IMG/VR virus record: IMGVR_UViG_3300032562_000004
Coordinates: 124,001 to 188,000 of that record
Strand: one strand, 5' to 3'
Length of the DNA stretch: 64,000 nucleotides
Source: a virus
Below, one piece after another: positions 1-8,558 of this stretch. Made by a program: the position numbers and the translations under genes. Every line of letters begins with the position of its first letter. The first letter of the stretch is position 1. Under the pieces are notes generated by a model that was given only the letters and a program-made list of their open reading frames with translations, did no database searches and was not told where the DNA came from.

Positions 1-110
1 AAATTATAATCTTGAAAAGTACTTTGTCCTTGAAGATAGTTGATAAAGTTAGATTTAATAGAATCAAAATCTAAATTTGTGATTTGAATATTAGAATTAG
101 CGCCAGCCAT
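1..110 (-). CDS. Baseplate wedge protein gp6-like, N-terminal fragment
   Basis: Only the first 36 codons lie in the window; the gene runs off its left edge. The start ATG overlaps the stop codon of the gp25-like gene (TAATG), as in a tightly packed late operon. The visible start reads MAGANSNIQITNLDFDSIK, followed by a segment with a QSTFQDYNF-type ending. This matches the conserved N-terminus of T4 gp6/Baseplate_J-type wedge proteins (DFDSIK, then a YLK..S.F.DY.F pattern). The family forms the dimeric inner ring of the wedge. The gp25-gp6 order fits T4-like phages. The assignment rests on about 36 residues and on context. Confidence 0.75.
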   Translation of the reverse strand, partial: MAGANSNIQITNLDFDSIKSNFINYLQGQSTFQDYN

Positions 111-499
111 TATCTGGTCCTTTGTAATATAAGATTAATTGCCGTAGGTGATGTTTGGTTACCTATAAAAACCGATAAAGATACATTAAATTGATTATTG
201 TCTGGATTAGCACTTACTACAAGAGTATTAATTGTGGCTCTTGGTTCATAATTTATTAATGTTCTTGTTATTTCATTTTGAATAAGAGTTGCAGTCAAAG
301 GTGAAACTGGTTCAAACAATAATTGATTTAATGTACTTCCTACGTCTGGTTGAAACAATCGGTCATATAAATTGGTATTCAAAAGATTACGAACCGAACG
401 AATTACCGCCTGTTCGTCATATTTCATAGAAACATCACCTGTCGCCGGTGAAGGTAGAAAGGTTAAATCTAAGTCTGAGTATATATGATTTGTTGCCAT
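110..499 (-). CDS. Baseplate wedge protein gp25-like
   Basis: A 129-residue protein of the GPW/gp25 family, a lysozyme-fold wedge subunit that helps nucleate the contractile sheath on the baseplate. Family features visible: an N-terminal DLDLTF.PSPATGDV segment, AVIRSVRNLLNTN, then LFQPDVGSTLNQLLFEP, and a C-terminal region with NYEPRA. The length is typical (T4 gp25 is 132 residues). It sits directly upstream of the gp6-like gene in an overlapping stop/start arrangement. The identification is firm because the DVGS..LLFEP and EPRA motifs are diagnostic. Confidence 0.93.
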   Translation of the reverse strand: MATNHIYSDLDLTFLPSPATGDVSMKYDEQAVIRSVRNLLNTNLYDRLFQPDVGSTLNQLLFEPVSPLTATLIQNEITRTLINYEPRATINTLVVSANPDNNQFNVSLSVFIGNQTSPTAINLILQRTR

Positions 500-523
500 T
501 CTTTATTTATTACAGTTGTATGG

Positions 524-763
524 TTAAGTTAAATTTATTATTTTCCATCCCAAATACCATTGTCCGTCTATTTGTATTGGTGTATCTGGAATTGCATTTT
601 GATTCTCTCCAATCGAAGGAGGGTCCGAAGAAAAAACTTTAACATAACCTTCTGGCATATGTGTATCTAATATTTCTAATGGAAAACTAACATTAGGAAA
701 TTCATCGCAAAGATTCATAATTGGAAATTTTTCAACCTGATTATTTGATATTTTAGCAAACAT
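524..763 (-). CDS. Small tail-fibre-associated phage protein
   Basis: A 79-residue protein starting MFAKISNNQVEKFPI, with an FPNVSFP segment in the first half and a GQWYLGW segment near the end. Short proteins of this pattern are commonly found next to fibre genes of tailed phages, often as assembly factors or as C-terminal domains of fibre proteins. Here it follows the fibre gene by a couple of bases. Its exact role is unknown; a fibre-assembly or fibre-tip role is inferred from position only. Confidence 0.6.
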   Translation of the reverse strand: MFAKISNNQVEKFPIMNLCDEFPNVSFPLEILDTHMPEGYVKVFSSDPPSIGENQNAIPDTPIQIDGQWYLGWKIINLT

Positions 764-764
764 T

Positions 765-2798
765 TTATTTTAAACTATAATAACTTCTAGTTTGATTAAA
801 AGGACTTTGAAAATACCCACAGGTAACCAATTGATTATTTGTTTGATTGTATGCCATTGAATAAAAATTATAACCAACACCCAAATATAATGAAGAATTT
901 GATGATGTCCAATTGATACCATCAAAGCTGGTAAATATGTCTCCATACAATCCCATAACAACATATTGAGTTCCTGTCCATAAACAATTTTGAAAATAAA
1001 TGGATTTTCTCAATGAATTTAAATTTCCAGCTGATGTCCAATTAATACCATCTGAACTCACTGCGGCCGATTGGCCAACAACCAAAAATTTTGTTCCGCC
1101 ATATACAATTGAATAAGCTGTATTTGCACCAAAAACTGTTCTAAAATTTGATTGTGGAGTCCAATTTACTAAATCTGTGCTTGTAACACAATTTGATGTG
1201 GCGGTTCCAACAACTACAGTTAATGTACCATTATTTGCAATAGCAGTGGCTGAATTTGCAGCACCTGAACCAAAAGCTGTTGTAAAGTTTGCTTGATTGT
1301 TCCAATTAATTGCATCAGAACTGGTAGCACATTTTCCATAAGTGCCTACTGCAATATATTGATTTCCTGTATATATTAATTTATTAACAGTATTTGTAGT
1401 GGCTGATCCAAAAACAGTTGGTAGTGTTGTTGTTTGATTTGTCCAAGTTACGCCATCCGAACTTGTCAATATCTTTGCATAAATTCCACTAACGACATAT
1501 TGAGATCCTGTCCAGGCAATTGTTTTTGGATCATTAAGTCCAAACCAAGATAATGTAAATCCATTTTGTTTTGTCCAATTAATGCCATCTGGACTAGTCG
1601 CACAATCTCCAGACGAACCAATAACAAGATATTGCGATTTATTATAATTAACGTCCCAAGGAATATTATTTACGGCAGTAAAAGGCGTATTAAAATTTCC
1701 ATTTGATAAAGACCATGAAGTTCCATTAGAGCTTATTGCCAATTTTGCCACTTGAGCAATAGTATCCTTTCCAAAAATTGCAACAGCGTTTGGACTTGCA
1801 ACAAGAGTGGATGTACTAACGCCAGGAAAAGTGCCTGGAGGATTAAGGCCATTATAAGCTGTCCATTGATTTATCAAATTTGATGATGGTTGTTTTGTCC
1901 AAGTTGATCCGGTTGTGCTGGTAATGATATTGCCTGTATTTGTTACCGCCACATATTGTGAGTTTGACCATACAATTTTTGGAGCATATTCAGTACTATT
2001 TCCTATAGCGGTTCTAAATGACGATTGATATGTCCAATTAACTCCATCAGTACTGGTTGCACAAGAAGTACCAACCGCACACATATTTGAAGCACCATTT
2101 GTAGCTATACCGTATGCGGTATTTCCAATTCCAAAAGAACTAGCAAAATTTGATTGTAGTGTCCAAGTTCTGCCATTAGAACTAGTAACTGCCGCATTCG
2201 CACCAACTCCAATCCATAAACTATTTTGTGGTAACCAAATAATTTGTTGCAAAGGATACGTGCTGGTAAAACCTATAGTAGTTAAATTTGTGGAAGGAGG
2301 ATACAATTTTCCTTCATACCAATATGCACCATTTGCTGTTGCAAAAGCGGTATAACCTGTACTAGATGCCGCCAAAAATGTATTATTATTTGATGCTAAT
2401 GTGATGGGATAAGTTGAGCCAGTAAAAATAGTATTAGAGGTATATGATGAAGTTTGGTTTGTCCAACTATTTCCTAAATTATTACTAGTAATAGCAAAAT
2501 TTCCCCCAGCAATCAATATGGTGTCATTACAAGTAGCTATTTGTGTTGAAGTTGATACAATAAAAGAAGAAAAAGCAGGTTTAATTGACCAAGTTATTAA
2601 ATCATTGCTGACAGCAAACCTGTTAGGATATGAACTAATATTATAAACAATAAAATTATTACTATTAGCGTTCCATGTTGAATTAATTGCTGAAGTTCCT
2701 ACGGCCCAAGTGTTTTGTAAATCTGAATATGTCCAAGTATTGCCTATAGATATAGTTGAAGCTCCGGCCGCAGAAAAAATAATATCTTGAACTGACAT
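765..2798 (-). CDS. Tail fibre/receptor protein with BNR-like repeats
   Basis: The start MSVQDIIFSAAGAST overlaps the stop of the upstream fibre gene (TAATG), giving 677 residues. Nearly the whole protein is made of about eleven repeats with the core TSSDGVNWT followed by a variable loop and a GxQYVxVG strand. These are BNR/Asp-box-like blades, predicted to form beta-propellers of the kind used in carbohydrate or receptor recognition. No catalytic sialidase residues are evident. Its location at the end of the baseplate/fibre block points to a distal receptor-binding role. Function is inferred from the repeat class and context. Confidence 0.72.
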   Translation of the reverse strand: MSVQDIIFSAAGASTISIGNTWTYSDLQNTWAVGTSAINSTWNANSNNFIVYNISSYPNRFAVSNDLITWSIKPAFSSFIVSTSTQIATCNDTILIAGGNFAITSNNLGNSWTNQTSSYTSNTIFTGSTYPITLASNNNTFLAASSTGYTAFATANGAYWYEGKLYPPSTNLTTIGFTSTYPLQQIIWLPQNSLWIGVGANAAVTSSNGRTWTLQSNFASSFGIGNTAYGIATNGASNMCAVGTSCATSTDGVNWTYQSSFRTAIGNSTEYAPKIVWSNSQYVAVTNTGNIITSTTGSTWTKQPSSNLINQWTAYNGLNPPGTFPGVSTSTLVASPNAVAIFGKDTIAQVAKLAISSNGTSWSLSNGNFNTPFTAVNNIPWDVNYNKSQYLVIGSSGDCATSPDGINWTKQNGFTLSWFGLNDPKTIAWTGSQYVVSGIYAKILTSSDGVTWTNQTTTLPTVFGSATTNTVNKLIYTGNQYIAVGTYGKCATSSDAINWNNQANFTTAFGSGAANSATAIANNGTLTVVVGTATSNCVTSTDLVNWTPQSNFRTVFGANTAYSIVYGGTKFLVVGQSAAVSSDGINWTSAGNLNSLRKSIYFQNCLWTGTQYVVMGLYGDIFTSFDGINWTSSNSSLYLGVGYNFYSMAYNQTNNQLVTCGYFQSPFNQTRSYYSLK

Positions 2799-3688
2799 TA
2801 TCTGATATCCTTTGATAACAATAATCCATTCCAAGTTGTTCCAGAATCATATGTAAAAAACGCTAATATATCTCTACCTGAAGCGGTTAATGTTGGTGCG
2901 GTTTGTGCTGACCATTTGGTATTTGCCATCCAAAAAATTGTATTTGAGCCTCCGTTAGTCAAGTCAAGAATAAAGCTTCCAACAATTCCTGCAGGTGGAA
3001 CATTTGCAACAACAAAAGACGTATTTGAATTTATAGTTTTTGAAAAATAATTTCCTAATGAAATATCAATAGTATTTGCTGAAACTGTAGATTTAACTTC
3101 TTTTAAAGATGTTACTGTAATTGAGCTTGCAACAATATTTGCAGAAGTTGTAATATTATTAGCTAAAGTAAATGCTGCATTTGAAAATGTAAATAATTCT
3201 GTTCCATTAACATACACTCCTGCGGCAGTTACATTTCCTGTTGTTATAATACTTTCAGTAGTATTAACAGAAATGTTAGTAATATTTACATTCTCAATAG
3301 TGGTGTTACCTGTAACAATTAATGTACCATTAATACGAACATTACCTGAAACTGTGCCGCCAGTATAAACAAATGTATTTCCTACATTAGCGGTATTATA
3401 TGCCGCATTGGCTTGATTGAAAGCTGCATTGGCTTGATTGAAAGCTGCACCAGAAATTGTATTGGCAAAATTGTATGCCGCTTGAGCCGTTGTTAATGCC
3501 GATTGTGCAACATTAAGAGAAGTATTGGCTTGAGCAAAAGCCAGATTAGCCTGTATAAATTCTGGATCTAAAATAGGCACAGAAACATATAACGTTCCCG
3601 CAACATTAGAACTACCAACCACACCGCCAGTTTGACCGGCCACGGAAGATATTACTGCTGGATCTAAAGGTAAATTAAAATTAATCAT
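2798..3688 (-). CDS. Tail fibre/structural protein with AFNQANAA repeats
   Basis: 296 residues. The first third has a heptad-like Ala/Asn/Gln segment with repeated AFNQANAA and AYNTAN units, typical of trimeric fibre shafts. Next comes a beta-rich, Asn/Thr-rich stretch (GNVRINGTLIVTGNTTIENV), as in other phage fibres. The C-terminal domain (SKTINSNTSF...GSFILDLTNGGSNTIFW) resembles the C-terminal domain of many phage minor structural proteins. It overlaps its neighbours by stop/start on both sides, so it is co-translated with the BNR fibre. The shaft role is inferred. Confidence 0.68.
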   Translation of the reverse strand: MINFNLPLDPAVISSVAGQTGGVVGSSNVAGTLYVSVPILDPEFIQANLAFAQANTSLNVAQSALTTAQAAYNFANTISGAAFNQANAAFNQANAAYNTANVGNTFVYTGGTVSGNVRINGTLIVTGNTTIENVNITNISVNTTESIITTGNVTAAGVYVNGTELFTFSNAAFTLANNITTSANIVASSITVTSLKEVKSTVSANTIDISLGNYFSKTINSNTSFVVANVPPAGIVGSFILDLTNGGSNTIFWMANTKWSAQTAPTLTASGRDILAFFTYDSGTTWNGLLLSKDIR

Positions 3689-4482
3689 TAATATCCTAAC
3701 TCAGAATGTAGTTTGCTGGTTCCAATTAGTTGAATGAGTGAGTTTTGTGTACCACCCATATTACTAAATTGTAAAAGTGTTTGGTAGTCTTGTAAAACAG
3801 ACAAAGAGTTTTGGTAAAATGCCCAATCTTGTGTTCTTTGATTATCAACCAAAGTTTGTAATGTTTGTACATCAGATACAATTACATTCATTGCTGCATT
3901 TGATATATTACTTGTATTTGCTGTAATTGAATTATTTAATGTATTATAATCAATGGTAATATTATTACTTGAATTTGATAACTGTGGTCCAATATATAAA
4001 CTGGTAAAATTACCAAGTATAGGTGTATTATTTTGTACACCATCTGTTGTACTGGTTATGTTTAACATCTGGCGACCAACAGCCAAAGCAGAAGTTAAAT
4101 CTGGATACAAAGCAGTATTGGCAGAACGAGAAACACCAGATAAATTATTAGTATGAGTTGTAAAATTAATTAAAGATGAAGATAATGTTGCCAAACTACT
4201 AGATAACGTATTTGCTGTGTCTGGAGCATTAGTAAAAATGGTTGTATTTGAATTGGCCAATGTTGCCAAACCGTTCAAATAGATTGATAGTGTTGCCAAT
4301 ACATATTGATGTGGATTTTGATAATAACCACCAACGTTACTATTGGCAAGGTCATTAATCTGCCATTGAGATAATTGTATGTTTGTGTTACTAATATAAT
4401 TAATAACATTTTGTGAAAGTACATCCGCACCATTAAATAATGATGTGTTGAAATTGTATCCTAATCGACCATATACACTCAT
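3688..4482 (-). CDS. Virion structural protein, unknown (fibre/baseplate block)
   Basis: 264 residues, Asn/Ser/Thr-rich, with an aromatic N-terminal domain (SVYGRLGYNFNTS). A probable coiled region near the C-terminus has DVQTLQTLVDNQRTQDWAF. There is no signal peptide and no catalytic motif. Composition matches the adjacent fibre genes, and it starts two bases after the spike gene stop. It is probably a fibre attachment or neck component, but I do not recognise the family. Confidence 0.55.
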   Translation of the reverse strand: MSVYGRLGYNFNTSLFNGADVLSQNVINYISNTNIQLSQWQINDLANSNVGGYYQNPHQYVLATLSIYLNGLATLANSNTTIFTNAPDTANTLSSSLATLSSSLINFTTHTNNLSGVSRSANTALYPDLTSALAVGRQMLNITSTTDGVQNNTPILGNFTSLYIGPQLSNSSNNITIDYNTLNNSITANTSNISNAAMNVIVSDVQTLQTLVDNQRTQDWAFYQNSLSVLQDYQTLLQFSNMGGTQNSLIQLIGTSKLHSELGY

Positions 4483-4484
4483 GA

Positions 4485-5309
4485 TTATATTTCCATCGGA
4501 CTAGTTGGTGGTGATGTTGGGAAACCTTTGTTACCAATATGAACGTGTTGGTCTACCTTCAATCTAAACATTTCCATAGCACCAAACATATCAGATACAG
4601 TAGGTGCAAACATTGATATACCAGCATTTATAAAACCTACTGCTGTAATTGACCCTGGTGTAGCAGGACCAGGAAGTCCAACATTGATACCTCCAAGTGT
4701 TGAGATACCTGCGGTTGGATTTTCTGAACCAGGAATACCAGCATGAATACCTGTGCCTGCGGTTACTGAACCTGAAGAATGTAAAGAATCAGCAAGTACT
4801 TCACCATGAACCGTAACATCAGTATCAACAATTAATCTATCACCAGCAATCATGTGAATCGATCCGGTTTGACCGAGATTATTAATATTTAAGTCTCCAC
4901 CTGCACTCAAGGTCATATTACCTTTGGCTAATACATTATAATTACCATCAACAACTTTATTAAAATCACCTTTAATGTGTTCGTAGGCATCGCCTTGAAC
5001 ATCCAATACCGCATCACCTTGAATCGTAATATTACAAATACCTTGAATTAATACATTGTTATCTTTAGCAACAATAGTATAATTTGTACCAAGTATTTTG
5101 TGAACTACTGAACCATCAGGTTGAATTTCAGTAAATGTTCCGGCTTTATGTTGTGTTCTAATACGTTCAGCACCAGGAGTATCATCAAACTCTTGAAAAT
5201 GACCAGATTCGGTCTGCATTACATTGTTGTATGGATACTGTGTCTGAGATGCCGATACCGGTTCTGTCCATGAGTAATCTACTGTACCTGCGCCACTTGA
5301 ATTAGCCAT
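4485..5309 (-). CDS. Baseplate central spike, gp5 C-terminal beta-helix type
   Basis: 274 residues. The N-terminal half contains ESGHFQEFDDTPGAERI, then KAGTFTEIQPDGSVVHKILG, and a run of short strands (VQGDAYEHIKGDFN, VDGNYNVLAKGNMTLSAGG). This is the register of VgrG/gp5 triple beta-helix needles. The C-terminal part carries a QHVHIGNKG motif of phage spike tips, with the histidines as possible metal ligands. It lacks a lysozyme domain and the OB fold. The OB fold is encoded separately just upstream and a lysozyme-like domain lies about 8 kb away, so T4 gp5 functions appear split among genes. Confidence 0.8.
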   Translation of the reverse strand: MANSSGAGTVDYSWTEPVSASQTQYPYNNVMQTESGHFQEFDDTPGAERIRTQHKAGTFTEIQPDGSVVHKILGTNYTIVAKDNNVLIQGICNITIQGDAVLDVQGDAYEHIKGDFNKVVDGNYNVLAKGNMTLSAGGDLNINNLGQTGSIHMIAGDRLIVDTDVTVHGEVLADSLHSSGSVTAGTGIHAGIPGSENPTAGISTLGGINVGLPGPATPGSITAVGFINAGISMFAPTVSDMFGAMEMFRLKVDQHVHIGNKGFPTSPPTSPMEI

Positions 5310-5317
5310 AATATGTC

Positions 5318-6184
5318 CTAAGGTTTAGCAGAACTTGGTGCATTAAATCCAGCGGCAGAAAATACTGCTGCTGTTGCTGCTTGTTGTGCTTGTGTATTTG
5401 CCACAGGAGTTAGACCTGGTGTTAAAGCAGAAATTGCTAAATTTGCCGGAGCAGCAGCTAAAGCAACCGAAGCGGAAATTAATTGTGATGTTTGATTTAT
5501 TACATCTTTAGCTGCCGAAATAATACTATCGGATGAACTTGTATCAATACTATCAGTTGAATCTGCCACGACAGACAAATATCCTGCTTGTAATTGTGCA
5601 TATGCTTTTTGTAAACAATCTTTAAAGAAAACAATCAGTTCAGAAGGTAAAGCAAGAATATAAGCAATTAACTGTTTAATAGCATTAACATAAACAATTA
5701 AACCATTAATTTGAGCGGTTAAATCTTTTACCCATTTAGTAGCATCAGCAATATCATGTGCTAATTTTTTTAATTGTGAACTTAATCCATTGGAAGTTGG
5801 CGTTACACCTAAAAAAGCTAATAGAGCTTTAATACCATTACGAATTGCAAGAATAATTTGTCTGCCTACTGAACCTGCTTTAAATAATGCGGTACTAACA
5901 GATGCCGGTAAATTACAGACGTGAGCAATATTTTGATTTGATTTTCGTAATGCTGTGTCTGCGCTAGGAGCATTACCTGAAGCATAGATTGGAATATTAG
6001 ATGGTGCACCAGGTTGTGGTGTATCACCAGAGGTGACTGTTGTTGGTGAATTGTTGGCCGTAGTAACAACAGGCAGTGTTGCGCTCGTTGATGTTGGTTT
6101 AGAATTTAATAATGCAACAAAAGCTGCTGCACTTACGCCAGCAATTTTAACAGTAGGACTTAAATTTGATAATAAATTTGCCAT
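5318..6184 (-). CDS. Baseplate-region structural protein, unknown
   Basis: 288 residues, Ala/Ser/Thr-rich, with a low-complexity linker at about residues 30-75. A helical middle follows (LKKLAHDIADATKWVKDLTAQIN), then a hydrophobic helix (IVYVNAIKQLIAYILAL). The C-terminal region is again rich in Ala. It is located between the OB-fold hub protein and the spike. It could be a hub or cap protein threading the tube, but no family is recognised. Confidence 0.5.
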   Translation of the reverse strand: MANLLSNLSPTVKIAGVSAAAFVALLNSKPTSTSATLPVVTTANNSPTTVTSGDTPQPGAPSNIPIYASGNAPSADTALRKSNQNIAHVCNLPASVSTALFKAGSVGRQIILAIRNGIKALLAFLGVTPTSNGLSSQLKKLAHDIADATKWVKDLTAQINGLIVYVNAIKQLIAYILALPSELIVFFKDCLQKAYAQLQAGYLSVVADSTDSIDTSSSDSIISAAKDVINQTSQLISASVALAAAPANLAISALTPGLTPVANTQAQQAATAAVFSAAGFNAPSSAKP

Positions 6185-6185
6185 T

Positions 6186-6497
6186 TTATTTTGGTTTTAT
6201 TCCTGGAAGAATACCCATCATAATTGGAAATTGACCTGATTCTCCGTCCATGAAGAATCCTACGATCCAATCTCCAACTCTTGGTTTACTGAATGTGTTA
6301 GGTGAATTTAATGGTAACATTGGGTGAGCCCAAGGTAAATCTTTTGTGGGTAATGCAGTAGTATCATCTGTGTGCCAACCAAATATACGAACTTGGCAAC
6401 GACCAATACCTAATGGATCTTTTCGAGCTTCTTCATTTTCAATTACACCAATCCACCAAATAAACCCACTTAATCCAGCAAAATTATTACGTTCCAT
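6186..6497 (-). CDS. Baseplate hub OB-fold protein, gp5 N-terminal type
   Basis: A 103-residue protein corresponding to the N-terminal OB domain of T4 gp5. It has GFIWWIGVIENEEARKDPLG, then GRCQVRIFGWHTDD, LPWAHPMLP and PRVGDWIVGFFMDG. In T4 this domain docks the spike and lysozyme onto the gp27 trimer. Here it stands alone, with gp27-like encoded immediately upstream (stop/start overlap at 6497) and the needle encoded downstream. The motif string is diagnostic, so identity is secure even though the protein is a fragment of the T4 arrangement. Confidence 0.88.
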   Translation of the reverse strand: MERNNFAGLSGFIWWIGVIENEEARKDPLGIGRCQVRIFGWHTDDTTALPTKDLPWAHPMLPLNSPNTFSKPRVGDWIVGFFMDGESGQFPIMMGILPGIKPK

Positions 6498-7927
6498 TAT
6501 ATCTGTACACCATTAATATATTGTGTTAAAGAAGTACTTGTACCTGAATAAGAAGTGTTTACACTTTCTTTACACATTTCTAGTACCGTTATATATCCGT
6601 TGTTTTTAACGATATGTCTGCATGCAGTCACAAGGTATCTACCTGAATAAAATGGATCAGGTTCTCTTGTAACATTAGAACCACTTTGTGTAAAATTTAC
6701 TGGATTAATTCCATAAGTGTTAAAATTAACAACCGTACCAGCAGCCAATAAAGGATCACCAGGTACAGAAATTTTAATTCTCATATAATTAGCTATAGCT
6801 AATTGAGCAACTCGATTAGGAATGTATTTTTCAATTTGTACATCATTAGCAACGGCATCAGGTCCTTGTGATATATATGCATTTTTCTTTTGATTGGCAT
6901 TACCAGAACTCATTCGAAGTGTACCAATTTCAAGACCAACTACTGTTTTTGGTGGTGTTTCATACATCGTACCACCCAATCTATTCTTATAGTTGTTGGT
7001 CAAAGGAAACTTATTCATCGTTTTGGTGTTTGGATTTGAAAGATATTCATCGTAATTAAAAATACCAGTATTTGCCGTTCTTTGTAATGGATCCAAAGTA
7101 ATAACTTTATTTGACCACATACCATTAGATACAGCACCTAAAGTATCAAAGAAATTCAACATTTCGAAATCACTAGCATTAGTTAATTGTTGCTGAATAT
7201 TAATTTGACCTTGTACTGCCAATAAGTTTTTGGGATCATACTTATATGTTTGATATGAATTTGATTTATATAAGTTCTGTAATGAATGAAAATGATATCC
7301 GTTACTATTTTCATAGAACAACATATCAGCACCTGTATTGTTTACTGGCAAAGCATATGTTGATAACCAATTGATTGTTTCAAATATTTTTTTATTAGGT
7401 AAAATAAAATCGTAAACACCTTGAGTGGCATCGATGTATAAACGTTTATTACCTTTGCCTGCCAATACATAAGTGTTTAGAATGTTGGTAATAATATCCG
7501 ATATCATCGTACCTTTAACGGACTTAGAGATACGGTATTGTTCAGATAAAAAGAATTCTTCAGAAATAAAATTAATTACATATACTTCATAGTTATTACT
7601 ATCAGCAGTAACTCGCTTACTAATTTTGTATACTCGATAATTTCTAGAAAGAAATAGATTATCTGCTGTAGTTTTCTGTAATTGAACCTGAAGAAATTCA
7701 GTACCATTTAAAAGATAGTTAGCAATAATACCCAAAGCATCTTGTATGACCACTTCACCTGAAATGGTCGAACTGTAAATGTCCTCATATAGATTTAATT
7801 CAATCATCAAAGGACTTAAATCAATTGCACCATTGTTCAATGGTGTGTATAAAGCTAATGTTTTAAGATTATAATCGGTAGGATAACGTATATACTGTGT
7901 ACCAGTATTTGTACCGTTGGTTGCCAT
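6497..7927 (-). CDS. Baseplate hub protein gp27-like
   Basis: 476 residues (T4 gp27 is 391). Hub features include an early DLSPLMIELNLYEDIYSSTISGE-type segment, where the hub tube domains describe force and displacement, FISEEFFLSEQYRISKS, and WLSTYALPVNNTGADMLFYE. The C-terminal domain has VPGDPLLAAGTVVNF and FYSGRYLVTACRHIV. It would form the trimeric hub continuous with the tail tube and carrying the spike. It is followed directly by the OB protein. Sequence pattern and context agree well. Confidence 0.87.
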   Translation of the reverse strand: MATNGTNTGTQYIRYPTDYNLKTLALYTPLNNGAIDLSPLMIELNLYEDIYSSTISGEVVIQDALGIIANYLLNGTEFLQVQLQKTTADNLFLSRNYRVYKISKRVTADSNNYEVYVINFISEEFFLSEQYRISKSVKGTMISDIITNILNTYVLAGKGNKRLYIDATQGVYDFILPNKKIFETINWLSTYALPVNNTGADMLFYENSNGYHFHSLQNLYKSNSYQTYKYDPKNLLAVQGQINIQQQLTNASDFEMLNFFDTLGAVSNGMWSNKVITLDPLQRTANTGIFNYDEYLSNPNTKTMNKFPLTNNYKNRLGGTMYETPPKTVVGLEIGTLRMSSGNANQKKNAYISQGPDAVANDVQIEKYIPNRVAQLAIANYMRIKISVPGDPLLAAGTVVNFNTYGINPVNFTQSGSNVTREPDPFYSGRYLVTACRHIVKNNGYITVLEMCKESVNTSYSGTSTSLTQYINGVQI

Positions 7928-7928
7928 A

Positions 7929-8555
7929 CTAAGCCTTCACTAGGGTTTGATAACGAGATTCAATTTGATTGGCGTATGCCGAATTGATGATGTTTATATT
8001 TCTTTTTGATTCGTTTAATTTATTTTCGTAATCATAAATTGAAACGGCATTGGTTGAAATAGTATATGTTATTTTTGTTCCATTAGAAAAAGATTTGGTT
8101 ACTGTTGATGGTATAATCAAATTATATGTAGGTTCATCAATCTCAACAGTTTTAATTGCTGTTGTTCCTGAATCCCCGTCAACAGAAGTAACTGTCTTTT
8201 CATAATGATGAATAGTACCTTGAGTGTACGATAATACATTACCATTGGCCACAGCACCATACTTATCATTTAAATAAATCAAAAATTGTTGTGAACTCAT
8301 TGGCCAATCTGCCTGAGGATCCAATATGGTTGGATTACCATACAATGTAATCCAAAATCTAAATGGATCACCATAATATTTGTTGGCAATAATTTCTGGT
8401 GTATCACCATCTTGTACAGAATAAGCATAGAACAACAAAGGGTTCTTGGCTAATTGTGGTATCAACTGTGTACGAATCAATAGATTTTTTAATGCAACAA
8501 TGTTTCCATTGTTATCATTGGCGGTAAGATAAGGTAAAGAATTAAAGTATCTCAT
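7929..8555 (-). CDS. Baseplate wedge protein gp53-like
   Basis: 208 residues. The N-terminus (MRYFNSLPYLT) and a LysM-like segment, YSVQDGDTPEIIANKYYGDPFRFWITL, are characteristic of T4 gp53. That protein staples adjacent wedges together around the hub. A flexible middle and a C-terminal helix with ENKLNESKRNI complete it. It lies between the gp48-like and gp27-like genes and is tightly spaced with both. Confidence 0.88.
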   Translation of the reverse strand: MRYFNSLPYLTANDNNGNIVALKNLLIRTQLIPQLAKNPLLFYAYSVQDGDTPEIIANKYYGDPFRFWITLYGNPTILDPQADWPMSSQQFLIYLNDKYGAVANGNVLSYTQGTIHHYEKTVTSVDGDSGTTAIKTVEIDEPTYNLIIPSTVTKSFSNGTKITYTISTNAVSIYDYENKLNESKRNINIINSAYANQIESRYQTLVKA

Positions 8556-8558
8556 TTT

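Noticed and set aside
3405-3450. Short tandem DNA repeat as a possible recombination site
   Set aside because: It encodes the AFNQANAA fibre repeats and is explained by protein structure.
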